Origin: an uncultured Collinsella sp.
GTDB taxonomy: Bacteria; Actinomycetota; Coriobacteriia; Coriobacteriales; Coriobacteriaceae
Assembly (NCBI GenBank): GCA_902492545.1
Contig: CABULX010000040.1
Coordinates: forward strand, 1-17,671
Direction: 5' to 3'
Length of the DNA stretch: 17,671 nt
Shown: one piece after another, positions 5,722-14,522 of the stretch
Numbering within the stretch: position 1 is the stretch's first letter
Layout: each line of letters begins with the position of its first letter
The notes under the pieces: generated by a model
The model's input: only the letters and a program-made list of their open reading frames with translations
What the model was told of the DNA's origin: nothing
The model's database searches: none
Made by a program: the position numbers and the translations under genes

Positions 5722-8526
5722 GTGAGAGCTGCCACTGTCCTTCGTTCAGTTATATGTCGCGCCCTGGCCATTGTGCTTGCCGCGCTTGCCGCGCTGAGTT
5801 CCATCGCGCCTGTCCAGGCTTTTGCCGATGACTCTAGTCAGCCAGTCAAGACGGTCCGCGTCGGCTGGCTCGTCAACAACGAGGGCTTCCAGAACGGCAC
5901 CCCCGGCGAGCGTCTCTCGGGATGGGGTTACGAGTACCTCCAGACCCTTTCGTACTACACGCCCGGCTGGCGATACGAATACGTCTCCGGCACCTTCACC
6001 GAGCTTATGGACATGCTCGAAGCAGGCGAAATCGACCTCATGCCCAACATCTCTTACTCCGAGGAACGCGCCCAAAAGCTGCTCTTTTCCTCGAACCCCG
6101 AGGGCACCGAGCGCTACTACATCTACGCCAAGCCCGATCGCGACGATCTGGCCAAGGGTGACCCCCAAGCGCTCCAAGGCCTTACCATCGGCTACAACCC
6201 CGACGTTATGCAAACCTTCGTTGGCCAGCAGTGGCTCGCCAACGAAGGCATTACCTGCACCTATAAAGAAATCAACACCGGCGGTGCCCTCTTTGCCGCG
6301 CTCGCAAACGGCGAGGTCGATGCCGTCATCATGAACGACACCATTTCGTCGCCCGAGGCGTCGCCCATGTTCTACGTCGGTTCGAGCGACTACTACTTTG
6401 CCGTCCCCAAAAGCCGCCCCGACCTGATGGACGACATCAATGCCGCCATGACGGCAATCGCCCGCGTCAACCCACGCTATATCGACGAAGTCAAATCTAA
6501 CTACTCGGCCCAAAACAGCGGTTCATCATCGCTCAACGGTTCCGAACGTTCCTGGCTCAAAGCAAATGACAACACCATCACACTCGGCTACATTACGGGC
6601 AAACTCCCCTACTGCAACGAAGACGAAGACGGCAAAATGGAAGGCTCGCTCGCATCGCTTGCGACGACGTTGCACGATAAATTTGGCATTACGGTCAAAA
6701 CCGTCGCCTTTGATAACTACAAGATGATGTCAAAGGCCCTGTCAAAGGGAAGCATCGACGTTGCGCTGCCGGTATACCGAGATTACTGGTTTGCCGAGCA
6801 ATCAGGCGTTGTGCAGTCGATATCGTTGGGGACCATATCCCTCACCGCCATCCACACCGGAAGCAACCTGAACAAAGACCTTCAGAACATCGCCTGCACC
6901 AAATCATCGTTTATCAACCGAAATGTACTCGAAAGTCTGTTCCCCACAGCGACCGTGACCGAATACCGATCCGACGATGAAGCGTTCGACGCCCTCAGGA
7001 AGGGAACGGTGCACTGCATCCTCGCCCCCAGTTCACGCGTAAAAACCATCGGTGACCGTTATGATCTCGAGAACTGCGAGACGGCCGAGCTCCCTGACAC
7101 TTGTGAGCTCTCGTGCTGGATTTCGCGCGGAAAACCCGAGCTGTTGGGAATCATCAACAAGGGCATCATCAATGCCGGAGAATCGCTCTCCGCAAGCAAT
7201 TACTCCTCCACGTCGTACACGGCCCAGGAATCCAACACGCTTCAATTCCTTTATCGCAACCGCACCGCCATTGCCGCTGCCCTTATCGGTATGTTGTCAG
7301 TTGGCATCGTCCTGCTCATCTGGGCGCTCGTACGCGCTCGAACGGAGCGCAAAAAAGCCGACGCTGCCAACGCCGCTAAGACGGCATTCCTCACGCGCAT
7401 GAGCCACGACATCCGCACGCCGCTCAACGGTATCCTGGGCCTTATCGAGATCGAGGAATTGAAGGAAGGCGATATCCAGGTCGTCCGCGAGAGCCGTGCC
7501 AAGGCGCGCGTTGCCGCCAATCACCTGCTCTCGCTGATCAACGATATCCTCGAGATGGGCAAAATCGAAGATCGCAAGCTAACACTGGAGCATGCGCCTT
7601 TTAACCTCAAAGAGCTCTGCGACGACACGCTGGTGCTGTGCAAGCTCCGCGCGTCCAGTAACGGCATCACAATGCAGGACAATAGTCTGCCGTACGCCAC
7701 GGGGCCATACATGGTCGGCAGCCCCACCCATATCCGACAGATCATGATCAACCTGTTAGACAACAGCATTAAGTACAACAAGCACGGCGGCTCCGTCACC
7801 TTTAGCTCAAAGACCAAGCCACTCGATAACGGGCGCGCGCTCTTTTGCTTTAGCGTTTCGGATACCGGCATTGGCATGACTCCCAAGTTTTTAAAGCATA
7901 TCTATGAGCCGTTTGCCCAAGAAGGTGACGATGCGCGCAGCAAGTTCCAAGGAACCGGCATGGGCATGCCAATCGTCAAGTCGCTTATTGAACTGATGGG
8001 CGGCACCATCGAAGTCACCAGTGAGCTTCATGTGGATACTTCGTTCTACGTGGAGATTCCGCTCGATATCGACAAGAACCCCCAGGCACGGACGGATACG
8101 GTCGAGAGGGCGCTCGACTGCTCGCTCGCCAACATGAACGTGCTGCTCGCCGAGGACAACGAATTGAATGCCGAGATTGCCCAGGCGCTGCTAGAATACG
8201 AGGGCGTCGTGGTCACCCGCGCCGCCAACGGCAACGAGGTCGTCGATCTGTACCTGTCGCATCCCGCCGGCAGTTTCGATGCGATCCTGATGGACATTAT
8301 GATGCCGGACATGGACGGCTACGAGGCAACCCGCGCGATTCGTCTGAGCGAGAAGGTCGATGCGGCCGATATCCCCATCATCGCGCTCACCGCCAACGCC
8401 TTTGCCGAAGACGCCCAGACGGCACACGCTGCCGGCATGAACGCTCATCTGTCCAAACCGATCGACTTTAACAAGCTCAAAAACATACTCGCCCGCATCA
8501 AGAAAAACGGATCCGTTTCGCTATAG
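5722..8526 (+). CDS. Hybrid sensor histidine kinase with two periplasmic SBP_bac_3-type sensor domains and a receiver
   Basis: A 934-residue membrane hybrid kinase of BvgS-like layout. A signal peptide (residues 1-35, VQAFA at its end) leads to two tandem solute-binding folds, about 42-270 (VRVGWLVNNEGF; GEIDLMPNISYSEER) and 275-495 (GYITGKLPYCNEDEDG; SIDVALPVYRDYW). A TM helix follows at about 516-537. The kinase core has the H-box MSHDIRTPLNG (His562), N-box NLLDN (677-681), DTGIGM and GTGMGMPIV. The receiver has LLAEDNELNAEIAQ, phospho-acceptor Asp858 in MDIMMPDMDG, and the conserved LSKP. There is no HPt or output domain, so phosphate must leave through an unlinked partner. I chose GTG 5722 because AGGA lies 6 nt upstream; TTG 5716 has no spacing for it. 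The ligand is probably an amino acid or similar polar solute (family inference). Confidence 0.9.
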   Translation: MRAATVLRSVICRALAIVLAALAALSSIAPVQAFADDSSQPVKTVRVGWLVNNEGFQNGTPGERLSGWGYEYLQTLSYYTPGWRYEYVSGTFTELMDMLEAGEIDLMPNISYSEERAQKLLFSSNPEGTERYYIYAKPDRDDLAKGDPQALQGLTIGYNPDVMQTFVGQQWLANEGITCTYKEINTGGALFAALANGEVDAVIMNDTISSPEASPMFYVGSSDYYFAVPKSRPDLMDDINAAMTAIARVNPRYIDEVKSNYSAQNSGSSSLNGSERSWLKANDNTITLGYITGKLPYCNEDEDGKMEGSLASLATTLHDKFGITVKTVAFDNYKMMSKALSKGSIDVALPVYRDYWFAEQSGVVQSISLGTISLTAIHTGSNLNKDLQNIACTKSSFINRNVLESLFPTATVTEYRSDDEAFDALRKGTVHCILAPSSRVKTIGDRYDLENCETAELPDTCELSCWISRGKPELLGIINKGIINAGESLSASNYSSTSYTAQESNTLQFLYRNRTAIAAALIGMLSVGIVLLIWALVRARTERKKADAANAAKTAFLTRMSHDIRTPLNGILGLIEIEELKEGDIQVVRESRAKARVAANHLLSLINDILEMGKIEDRKLTLEHAPFNLKELCDDTLVLCKLRASSNGITMQDNSLPYATGPYMVGSPTHIRQIMINLLDNSIKYNKHGGSVTFSSKTKPLDNGRALFCFSVSDTGIGMTPKFLKHIYEPFAQEGDDARSKFQGTGMGMPIVKSLIELMGGTIEVTSELHVDTSFYVEIPLDIDKNPQARTDTVERALDCSLANMNVLLAEDNELNAEIAQALLEYEGVVVTRAANGNEVVDLYLSHPAGSFDAILMDIMMPDMDGYEATRAIRLSEKVDAADIPIIALTANAFAEDAQTAHAAGMNAHLSKPIDFNKLKNILARIKKNGSVSL

Positions 8527-8568
8527 TTTGTGCTCAACCACCACGCACGACCAGAAAGGAAGCCAACG

Positions 8569-9048
8569 ATGTTTAGGCCCTTACGTCGAAAGAAACGCGC
8601 CATCACCGACGAGGAAGCGCGCGAGCTGCTCGCCACCTGCAAGCGCGGCGTCTTTGCCGTCAACGGCGACGATGGCTACCCGTACGCCATTCCCGTCAAC
8701 TACTTCTTTGACACCGAGCACGACAAGATTTATTTCCATGGTGCCAAGGCTGGCCACAAGGTTGATTCACTCAAGCGCGATGACAAGGTCTGCTTTACCG
8801 TTTACGGCAACGAGTGGTACAAGGACGGTGACTGGGCTCCCTACGTTATGAGCACCGTGGTCTTTGGCCGCTGTCGCCTGGCGAATGACACCCCCGCGTT
8901 TATCGAGGATAAAGTCCGCCAGCTCGCGCTTAAGTACTACCCTTCTGCCGAAGAAGTCGAAGAGGAAATCGCCAAGGACATTAAGGGCGTCCAGCTCTAC
9001 GAGATTACGATTGAGCATCTTTGCGGCAAGCAGATTCAGGAAAAGTAA
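8569..9048 (+). CDS. Pyridoxamine 5'-phosphate oxidase-family (NimA-like) flavoprotein
   Basis: A 159-residue FMN-binding split-barrel protein of the PPOX superfamily (COG3467-like). The family opening is visible: ITDEEARELLATCKRGVFAV, then DGYPYAIPVNYFF and IYFHGAKAGHKVDSL, where G.P...P.n..yd..iyfHga.gHK is the FMN phosphate and dimer region. NimA relatives reduce nitroimidazoles, and many others have unknown substrates, so drug resistance is not established. ATG 8569 has AGAAAGGA upstream and removes a 13-residue unsupported extension. The gene starts 42 bp after the hybrid kinase stop in the same direction and could share its transcript. A long hairpin follows. Confidence 0.85.
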   Translation: MFRPLRRKKRAITDEEARELLATCKRGVFAVNGDDGYPYAIPVNYFFDTEHDKIYFHGAKAGHKVDSLKRDDKVCFTVYGNEWYKDGDWAPYVMSTVVFGRCRLANDTPAFIEDKVRQLALKYYPSAEEVEEEIAKDIKGVQLYEITIEHLCGKQIQEK

Positions 9049-9075
9049 GCCCCTCAGCAGGCCTCATCAATAACA

Positions 9076-9115
9076 ATATGGCCCGGTTCCAACCCACCTT
9101 GGAACCGGGCCATAT
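9076..9115. terminator. Perfect 16-bp hairpin between convergent genes
   Basis: ATATGGCCCGGTTCCA (9076-9091) pairs perfectly with TGGAACCGGGCCATAT (9100-9115) around an 8-nt loop. It sits between the PPOX gene stop (9048) and the stop of the minus-strand kinase (9118-9120), so it can serve both. There is no strong T-tract on the plus side; on the minus side TGTTATT follows. The position and stability make a bidirectional terminator the best reading. Confidence 0.7.
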
Positions 9116-9117
9116 GC

Positions 9118-11307
9118 TTATGAAGCGGCGGCGATGTGTGCTAGCGCCTCGACGAGCTCTTGCGAGCTCACAGGCTTGCTCAAGTGCGCGTTCATGCCCG
9201 CCTCACGCGAAAGCCTGCGGTCGTCGGCAAAGGCGTTGGCACTCACGGCGATAATCGGCGTGATCGCGGCATCCTCGCGATCGAGCGCTCGAATTCGACG
9301 CGTGGCCTCAAGGCCATCGATGCCAGGCATCATGATGTCCATCAACACCACGTCGTACTCGTGCGGTGCGCTCGTGGCAAACGCCTCAACGGCAGACTCG
9401 CCATCCTTAGCATGCGCCACGACGGCACCGGCACGGCCAAGCATAAACTGCGCGATCTCGGCATTCAGATCGTTATCCTCTACGAGCAAAACGCGCAGGC
9501 CCTGAAGTGCATCGCCATCGCCCGCATCCGCGCGAACTGCCCGAGGAATCTCGGAGCGCTTGCATTTCTCAAACGGCAGGCGGATGGTAAACGTCGTCCC
9601 CTGCCCCAAGACGCTCGTAAAGCTCATGGTTCCGCCCATAAGCTCGACCAACTGTTTTGCGATAGGCGCGCCCAGGCCAGTTCCCGACGAAGCGCCTTCC
9701 ACCTGTTGCTCCTCGCGGCAAAACGGCTCGTAGAGGCGCTGCTGGAACTCCTCGCTCATGCCAATACCGTTGTCGGCGATCGTGTATTCATAGACGGGGA
9801 CGCCATCCGCTGGCTCCACCTCGCGGCACACCAGGCGAACATAGCCGCCCTGGCGGTTGTACTTGACGGCATTGCCGGCAATATTGAGCAACAGGCGCTT
9901 GAGGTGCGTCACGCTCACCCGCGCATAGGGATGATTAAGCGTCTGCTGGTCGCAGATAATTGTCACCAGACGCTCCTCGGCCTGGCGCTCAAGAATATCG
10001 CGCACCTCGTGGTTGAGGGTCACCAAGTTTGTGGGGACAAGCTCCAGGTCGACCTGCCCGCTCTCCAGGCGGCTCATATCCAGGGCCTCGTTGGCAAGGT
10101 CGAGCAGCAGTCCCGATGCCGTCCAAATCTTTGAGCGGCACTCGGTCTGCTTTTGCAGATCGTCCGCATTGGCATCGCCGACCTCAACCATACCGCGAAT
10201 GCCGTTGATGGGCGTGCGCAGATCGTGGCTCATGCGACGCAGGAACTCCGTCTTTGCCGAGTTGGCAGACGAGGCCTCACACGCCGCCTTTGCCAGCTTG
10301 TCGCCATAGTCGCGCTCCTGCTGCAGCAAGTCCGTCAAACGTCGACGATCGGCGCGGCGACGCACCATCACAACAGTGGCTACAACACCGCTGTAGAGCA
10401 CCAGCACGCCGGCAGCAACAGCCGCGACGACCTCAAAGTAGCGCCGTGCCGAGGCATAGGTGTACACGTAGAACCCGCGCGCTTTTCCAAATGTGCCCAA
10501 ATACCACTCGCCATTGGCGTTAACCAATCTGACCTTACCAGTCGGGCATCGATCCTTTATCCCGTCGACAATGAAGACATCCGTCGCAGGCAGATCGAAC
10601 ACGCTCAATATGGTGGGTTCAACGGCATTGGTCGCAACGACCTTGCCATCGCTTTCGATCACGATATTGCCGCTGTCGATGGTCTCATAACCACCGAGCA
10701 GGCTCTGCAGTTTGAGCGTATTGCTTGCAACTACCTTCGCGCTCTGATGCCTTACCGCGACAACAATACCCTCGTCATCCCGCCGGGTCACGCAGCCAAT
10801 GTCTGCGACCGAATCATCCGAAAGCGTAATGCGGGTGGTATAGGACTTAAGCGGATGGGCTGCCACCTCCAGCACGGGTGCTTCCTTGAGATACGTAGCA
10901 ATCGACTCGTAGCCCACGCCATCCGTCGAGGACTCGGACACCAAATTGCCCGATGCGTCCGTCACGATTAGTGCGCTCACGTTGAACTGGTCGGCATATT
11001 GCTCCAGCGTGGCGTTATCCACCGAACCGTCGCGCTCCATATCGCGCGCTGTCTCTCCGGCGATCTCCATAACGCGAATCAGGTTTTTGGTCGTATAGGC
11101 GCTATTGAATGCATCGTAGGAAAGGCTCTGCGTCGCCACGTAATCGACAACGTCGGCAAAGCGCTGCTCGGCTTGGGCCGTCGTGTAACCGTAGCTCATC
11201 ATGCCGGCAACAACCGAGAGCGCTATCCCCAGCAGAACGACAAGGAGCCATGCCCCTGCCGAACGATTGCCCCGCTCCTGAGCAACGTGGTCGGGCGCAT
11301 CGATCAT
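9118..11307 (-). CDS. Hybrid sensor histidine kinase with receiver domain, paired with an SBP lipoprotein
   Basis: A 729-residue membrane kinase. TM1 (about 19-40) and TM2 (about 290-315) enclose an extracytoplasmic domain of about 245 residues that I do not assign to a named fold; a Cache-like domain is possible. The core has the H-box MSHDLRTPINGIRG (His361), N-box LLLNIAGNAVKYN, DNGIGM and GTGLGAPIAKQL. The receiver has LLVEDNDLNAEIAQ, Asp657 in MDIMMPGIDG, and the conserved LSKP. The kinase and receiver closely resemble those of the plus-strand hybrid kinase at 5722. The start ATG overlaps the TGA of the upstream SBP lipoprotein (ATGA), so the two are coupled. No HPt or output regulator lies nearby. 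Confidence 0.9.
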   Translation of the reverse strand: MIDAPDHVAQERGNRSAGAWLLVVLLGIALSVVAGMMSYGYTTAQAEQRFADVVDYVATQSLSYDAFNSAYTTKNLIRVMEIAGETARDMERDGSVDNATLEQYADQFNVSALIVTDASGNLVSESSTDGVGYESIATYLKEAPVLEVAAHPLKSYTTRITLSDDSVADIGCVTRRDDEGIVVAVRHQSAKVVASNTLKLQSLLGGYETIDSGNIVIESDGKVVATNAVEPTILSVFDLPATDVFIVDGIKDRCPTGKVRLVNANGEWYLGTFGKARGFYVYTYASARRYFEVVAAVAAGVLVLYSGVVATVVMVRRRADRRRLTDLLQQERDYGDKLAKAACEASSANSAKTEFLRRMSHDLRTPINGIRGMVEVGDANADDLQKQTECRSKIWTASGLLLDLANEALDMSRLESGQVDLELVPTNLVTLNHEVRDILERQAEERLVTIICDQQTLNHPYARVSVTHLKRLLLNIAGNAVKYNRQGGYVRLVCREVEPADGVPVYEYTIADNGIGMSEEFQQRLYEPFCREEQQVEGASSGTGLGAPIAKQLVELMGGTMSFTSVLGQGTTFTIRLPFEKCKRSEIPRAVRADAGDGDALQGLRVLLVEDNDLNAEIAQFMLGRAGAVVAHAKDGESAVEAFATSAPHEYDVVLMDIMMPGIDGLEATRRIRALDREDAAITPIIAVSANAFADDRRLSREAGMNAHLSKPVSSQELVEALAHIAAAS

Positions 11308-12173
11308 GACAGGCCCTCCATATTCAAAAATGGCGAAGGGTCATCAAAATACTTTGACACCAGACGTTCCATGGTGCCATCGGCAAGCATCTCTTGGTAG
11401 GCACGGGTGAGCTTAACGTCGATGCCGCGCGTATCGTTGATATCAAAAGCAGTGCCCAAACCAACCTCTAGCAGCGGCTCATCCAAGATGCGATACGTCA
11501 CACCATAGTCTTTTTCGTAGGTGAGCAGCGAGGACTCATGCGCGGCGATGGCGTCGACCAGGCCCTCGACGAGCGCCGGGTTCAGGTATGAACCGTCCGA
11601 AAAGCTGTAGAGTTCCTTGATCTGCGGAACGTTTTCATTTATGCGATTGAGCAAAATGTCCTCGGGCTTGGTGGTGGACTGAACCGCCACGATCTTATCC
11701 TCAAGATCGGCAAGCGTGTAGATATCGCTCTGGGGATCGACCGCGACCACCTGGCGGCTCGCAAGGTACGGGCCGGCCCAACGATATTCGTTTTCGCGAC
11801 CCGTCATACTAAAGCTGCCCATGACACAATCGAGTTCGCCGCTCGCCAGCAGCTCCTTCTTCTTTTCCCAGTCGATCAGCTGGTATTTTGGCTTGTAACC
11901 AATGCGAGTCAAAGCCTCGGTCAATATCTCGACATCCAGGCCAACGATATCGCCGTACTCGTCGGTATACACAAACGGTGGATAGAGGTCGCTGCCGACG
12001 TTGAGCGTCTTAAGGTTGTCGTCTTTGGCCTGCGAGGCATCCAGGCCTTCTAATGCAGACGTCGAGGCTCTGCCATTCGACCCGGAACAGCCGGCTATCG
12101 CTACGACAAAGGCGCACGCTACCGCAAGCGCAACAAACAACGAAATGGCAACCGAGCGACGGGACCTTTTCAT
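11304..12173 (-). CDS. Solute-binding lipoprotein, family 3 (SBP_bac_3), probable sensor partner of the downstream kinase
   Basis: A 289-residue lipoprotein. The signal peptide is MKRSRR plus a hydrophobic run and the lipobox AIAGC (Cys29). The mature protein is a type II periplasmic-binding fold typical of polar amino acid receptors: LNVGSDLYPPFVYTDEYGDI, VGLDVEILTEALTRIGY, LASGELDCVMGSFSMTGRE. There is no ABC permease or ATPase nearby. It is instead translationally coupled to a hybrid histidine kinase, so it probably presents ligand to that kinase rather than to a transporter (inference). ATG 12173 has GGAG upstream; the longer open frame to 12317 adds 48 residues without signal character and is rejected. 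Confidence 0.88.
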   Translation of the reverse strand: MKRSRRSVAISLFVALAVACAFVVAIAGCSGSNGRASTSALEGLDASQAKDDNLKTLNVGSDLYPPFVYTDEYGDIVGLDVEILTEALTRIGYKPKYQLIDWEKKKELLASGELDCVMGSFSMTGRENEYRWAGPYLASRQVVAVDPQSDIYTLADLEDKIVAVQSTTKPEDILLNRINENVPQIKELYSFSDGSYLNPALVEGLVDAIAAHESSLLTYEKDYGVTYRILDEPLLEVGLGTAFDINDTRGIDVKLTRAYQEMLADGTMERLVSKYFDDPSPFLNMEGLS

Positions 12174-12265
12174 CGAGCTCCATACGATCCTGTTTACAGA
12201 CTGAAATGGTAAAAAATAATAGCAAACAAAACCACACGAGTGCCCAATGGCTACAGACGTTTTAC

Positions 12266-12307
12266 CATGTGGGGCCTTCCAGCCGACTTGGCAGAAGGCC
12301 CCGCATG
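12266..12307 (-). terminator. Hairpin after the PLP lyase gene
   Basis: The 14-bp stem 12266-12279 (CATGTGGGGCCTTC) pairs with 12294-12307 (GAAGGCCCCGCATG), with one G-T wobble and a 14-nt loop. It lies just downstream of the minus-strand stop at 12318-12320 and upstream of the SBP lipoprotein gene, separating the two transcripts. There is no clear T-tract, so termination is inferred from position and stability. Confidence 0.6.
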
Positions 12308-12317
12308 CAGTGCTCAC

Positions 12318-13532
12318 TTACCGTGCATTAAAAACGTAGCGGTCCAGGCGGTCGCACGCTTCCTTTACGCGCGAAAGCGGCAGCGCCAGATTCACGCGAA
12401 TGTGGCAGGGCCCGTGGAACGGGCGGCCGTCCTGATATCCCACGCCCACGCGCGCCCCCTCGTCGAGCAGCCACTGAATATCGCGGCCATGCTCGCGACA
12501 CCACTCGGTGCAGTCCAGAAACACCATGTACGTGCCCTGCGGACGCGAATAGGACACGCCCTCAAAATGCCCGTCCACGTAATCGCAGAAGTACTCGATA
12601 TTGCCGGCAAGCACCTGGTTGAGCTCGTCCACCCACTCGTAGCCCTGCGGCTGGTAGGCACCGATAAGCGCATGCATGGAGAGGACATTCATCTCGTTGT
12701 AGTGGGTCTTGTTGGACACGGCGCAGATGCGGTCACGCAGCGTCTCGTTGTAGACAATGTGGTAGCTGCCGACAAGGCCCGCCAGGTTAAACGTCTTGCT
12801 CGGCGCATAGAGGGCAACCGTGCGCATGCGGGCATCCTCGCTCACCGACTGCGTCGGGATGTGCTTGTGCCCCGGCAGGATGATATCGGACCAAATCTCG
12901 TCCGAAATCACCACGCAATCGTGCTGGCGATAGATGTCCATGGCGCGCTCGATTTCGTCGCGCTCCCATACGCGGCCGCAGGGATTGTGCGGCGAGCAGA
13001 ACACCGCGGCATGGATGTGGTTTTGGGCGAGTTTGCACTCCATGTCCTCAAAGTCCATGCGCCACACGCCCTGGTCGTCGAGTTTAAGCGGGCTGTGGAC
13101 AATGCGATAGCCCGCGGCTTCGATAGACTTGGTAAAGCCAATGTAGGTGGGGCTGTGGACCAGCACCGCATCGCCCGGCTGGACATACGCGCGCAACGTC
13201 GACACGACGCCGCCCAGCACGCCGTTTTCGTAGCCGATATGTTCAGGGCGCAGACCCTCGACGCCATTGCGGCGGCTCTGCCATTCGATGATGCGGTCGA
13301 AATACTCGGAGCGCGGGTTAAAGTAGCCAAACATGGGATGCTGAGCGCGCTGAATGATGTGCTCCTGGACCGTGGGCACCGTGGCAAAATTCATGTCGGC
13401 CACCCACATGGGAATGCGGTCGAAGCCCTCGTCGGGTGCGTTCGGAGCCATACCGGGGATCTCACCCCAAGAATCAACGGCGATGGAGTCCATGCCGTGG
13501 CGGTCGATAAGCGAGCTAAAGTCGTATTTCAT
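12318..13532 (-). CDS. MalY/PatB-family PLP-dependent lyase/aminotransferase (cystathionine beta-lyase type)
   Basis: A 404-residue fold-type I PLP enzyme of the cytoplasm. Features run in family order: RIPMWVADMNFATVPTV near the N-terminus, YENGVLGGV, SPTYIGF, CSPHNPCGRVW, DEIWSDIILPG (PLP-contact Asp), and SKTFNLAGL with Schiff-base Lys246. The C-terminal HIRVNLALPLSRV contains the carboxylate-binding Arg. The WVADMDF-type opening and DEIW[SA]D are typical of MalY/PatB C-S lyases, which cleave cystathionine or cysteine conjugates to homocysteine or H2S, pyruvate and ammonia. Aminotransferase side activity is possible. ATG 13532 follows GGGGG at 7 nt; the upstream GTG 13580 has no ribosome site. 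The gene lies 111 bp after trmO on the same strand. Confidence 0.88.
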   Translation of the reverse strand: MKYDFSSLIDRHGMDSIAVDSWGEIPGMAPNAPDEGFDRIPMWVADMNFATVPTVQEHIIQRAQHPMFGYFNPRSEYFDRIIEWQSRRNGVEGLRPEHIGYENGVLGGVVSTLRAYVQPGDAVLVHSPTYIGFTKSIEAAGYRIVHSPLKLDDQGVWRMDFEDMECKLAQNHIHAAVFCSPHNPCGRVWERDEIERAMDIYRQHDCVVISDEIWSDIILPGHKHIPTQSVSEDARMRTVALYAPSKTFNLAGLVGSYHIVYNETLRDRICAVSNKTHYNEMNVLSMHALIGAYQPQGYEWVDELNQVLAGNIEYFCDYVDGHFEGVSYSRPQGTYMVFLDCTEWCREHGRDIQWLLDEGARVGVGYQDGRPFHGPCHIRVNLALPLSRVKEACDRLDRYVFNAR

Positions 13533-13643
13533 GCTGAGCCCCCGTGCAAAGTGATTGTTTTGGTAGGCGTTATTGTCCACCAGCGTGGGCGGTTTTGGCG
13601 CGGAGTTTGGCGCTTAATTTGACGGGTGCGGACGAATGGCTGG

Positions 13644-14390
13644 TTAGTCTTGCGCGTCGTTGACGGCGACTACGGTTAGCTGGGTTTCGTCGACCGTAAA
13701 CGATATGTCGAGCCCGGCGTAGGCCAGATGATAGACGCGGTTTGGCTCGTGTTTGCTGCCTGCACGGCGTGGATCTTGGCGAAGGACCTCGACCAAGCCG
13801 GGGAGCTTTGCGGGCGGGACTGTGTCTTGCAGCGCCTGCGGGAACTCGACGTCGAGCTCTTGCCACGGAGCGTCCTCAATCCAGCCGCCGGTCGCATCCG
13901 GATGACAGTCCGCAAACGGAATGTAGGGCTTAATGTCGTAGATGGGCGTGCCGTCGCGCAGGTCGGTCCCCAGCACATGGATGATGGGGCCATCGTCGGT
14001 GAACTCGACGCGATTGAGCTTGACGCAGGTGAGACCGATGGGATTAGGGCGAAACGGGCTGCGCGTGGCAAAGACGCCCACACGCTCGGCTCCACCCAGG
14101 CGCGGCGGACGCACAGTTTTCGACCATTTTGCGTTGGTACCGGACCTGTCCTGCGTTTTGGCATCGGCGGCTATGTCCTTAGCCGTGCCGCCGGGCGTTC
14201 CGTTTTCGAAGCGCCACAGCAGCCACAGGTGAGAGAAGGAGTCCAGACCCTCAACCGCTGCATTGGAGGCAAATTCCGGCTCAAAAACGATGCGTCCCTG
14301 CAGATGAGGCGCCAAAAAGCTGTTGCGCGGAATGCCGAACTTCTGCGGCAGGTCGGTATGTATGTGTGCAATAGGTTCCATGCCGGTCAT
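13644..14390 (-). CDS. trmO: tRNA (N6-threonylcarbamoyladenosine37-N6)-methyltransferase TrmO-like (UPF0066)
   Basis: A 248-residue protein with the TsaA/UPF0066 beta-barrel signature FATRSPFRPNPIGLT (RPNPIGL at residues 114-120). The N-terminal strand is MEPIAHIHTDLPQKFGIPR and the 'GIPRNS/q.gl' loop is family-typical. Characterised members use S-adenosylmethionine to methylate t6A37 of some tRNAs. DATGGWIEDAPW and the C-terminal region that folds back match the roughly 230-residue family length. The start is uncertain: ATG 14390 and ATG 14381 both lack a clear Shine-Dalgarno. The frame stays open to 15242, but that stretch is antisense to the divergent regulator gene. Divergent from the regulator at 14523. 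Confidence 0.85.
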   Translation of the reverse strand: MTGMEPIAHIHTDLPQKFGIPRNSFLAPHLQGRIVFEPEFASNAAVEGLDSFSHLWLLWRFENGTPGGTAKDIAADAKTQDRSGTNAKWSKTVRPPRLGGAERVGVFATRSPFRPNPIGLTCVKLNRVEFTDDGPIIHVLGTDLRDGTPIYDIKPYIPFADCHPDATGGWIEDAPWQELDVEFPQALQDTVPPAKLPGLVEVLRQDPRRAGSKHEPNRVYHLAYAGLDISFTVDETQLTVVAVNDAQD

Positions 14391-14448
14391 TGTACGGCAT
14401 GGAGGCGTGGGGCGTTGCGCGCAATTCTTCGCCGCGGACTCCTGTCGT

Positions 14449-14463
14449 GCAACCAACGGTTGC
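14449..14463. promoter_or_regulatory. Possible operator next to the regulator promoter
   Basis: GCAACC-AAC-GGTTGC is a perfect 6-bp-arm inverted repeat that ends one base before the proposed -35 box. It is in the 132-bp divergent region between trmO and the XRE-type regulator. That makes it a candidate autoregulatory site for the regulator's helix-turn-helix domain. Confidence 0.35.
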
Positions 14464-14492
14464 TTGGAAGGGCGCCTGTCGCCGCGTATGCT
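14464..14492 (+). promoter_or_regulatory. Probable sigma70 promoter of the XRE-TipAS regulator
   Basis: TTGGAA (14464-14469) and TATGCT (14487-14492) are 17 bp apart, 30 bp upstream of the ATG at 14523. Each box matches four of six consensus positions. An AAAGGAG ribosome site follows at about 14511-14517. Confidence 0.4.
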
Positions 14493-14522
14493 TAAGCCAT
14501 CAACCAGCAGAAAGGAGCCGCT

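Noticed and set aside
9160..10971. Long plus-strand open frames opposite the minus-strand kinase
   Set aside because: They are antisense to conserved kinase and receiver motifs and show no domain of their own.
12240..13622. 460-codon plus-strand open frame
   Set aside because: It is antisense to the MalY/PatB gene, whose PLP motifs and codon use are convincing; the predicted protein has no recognisable motif.
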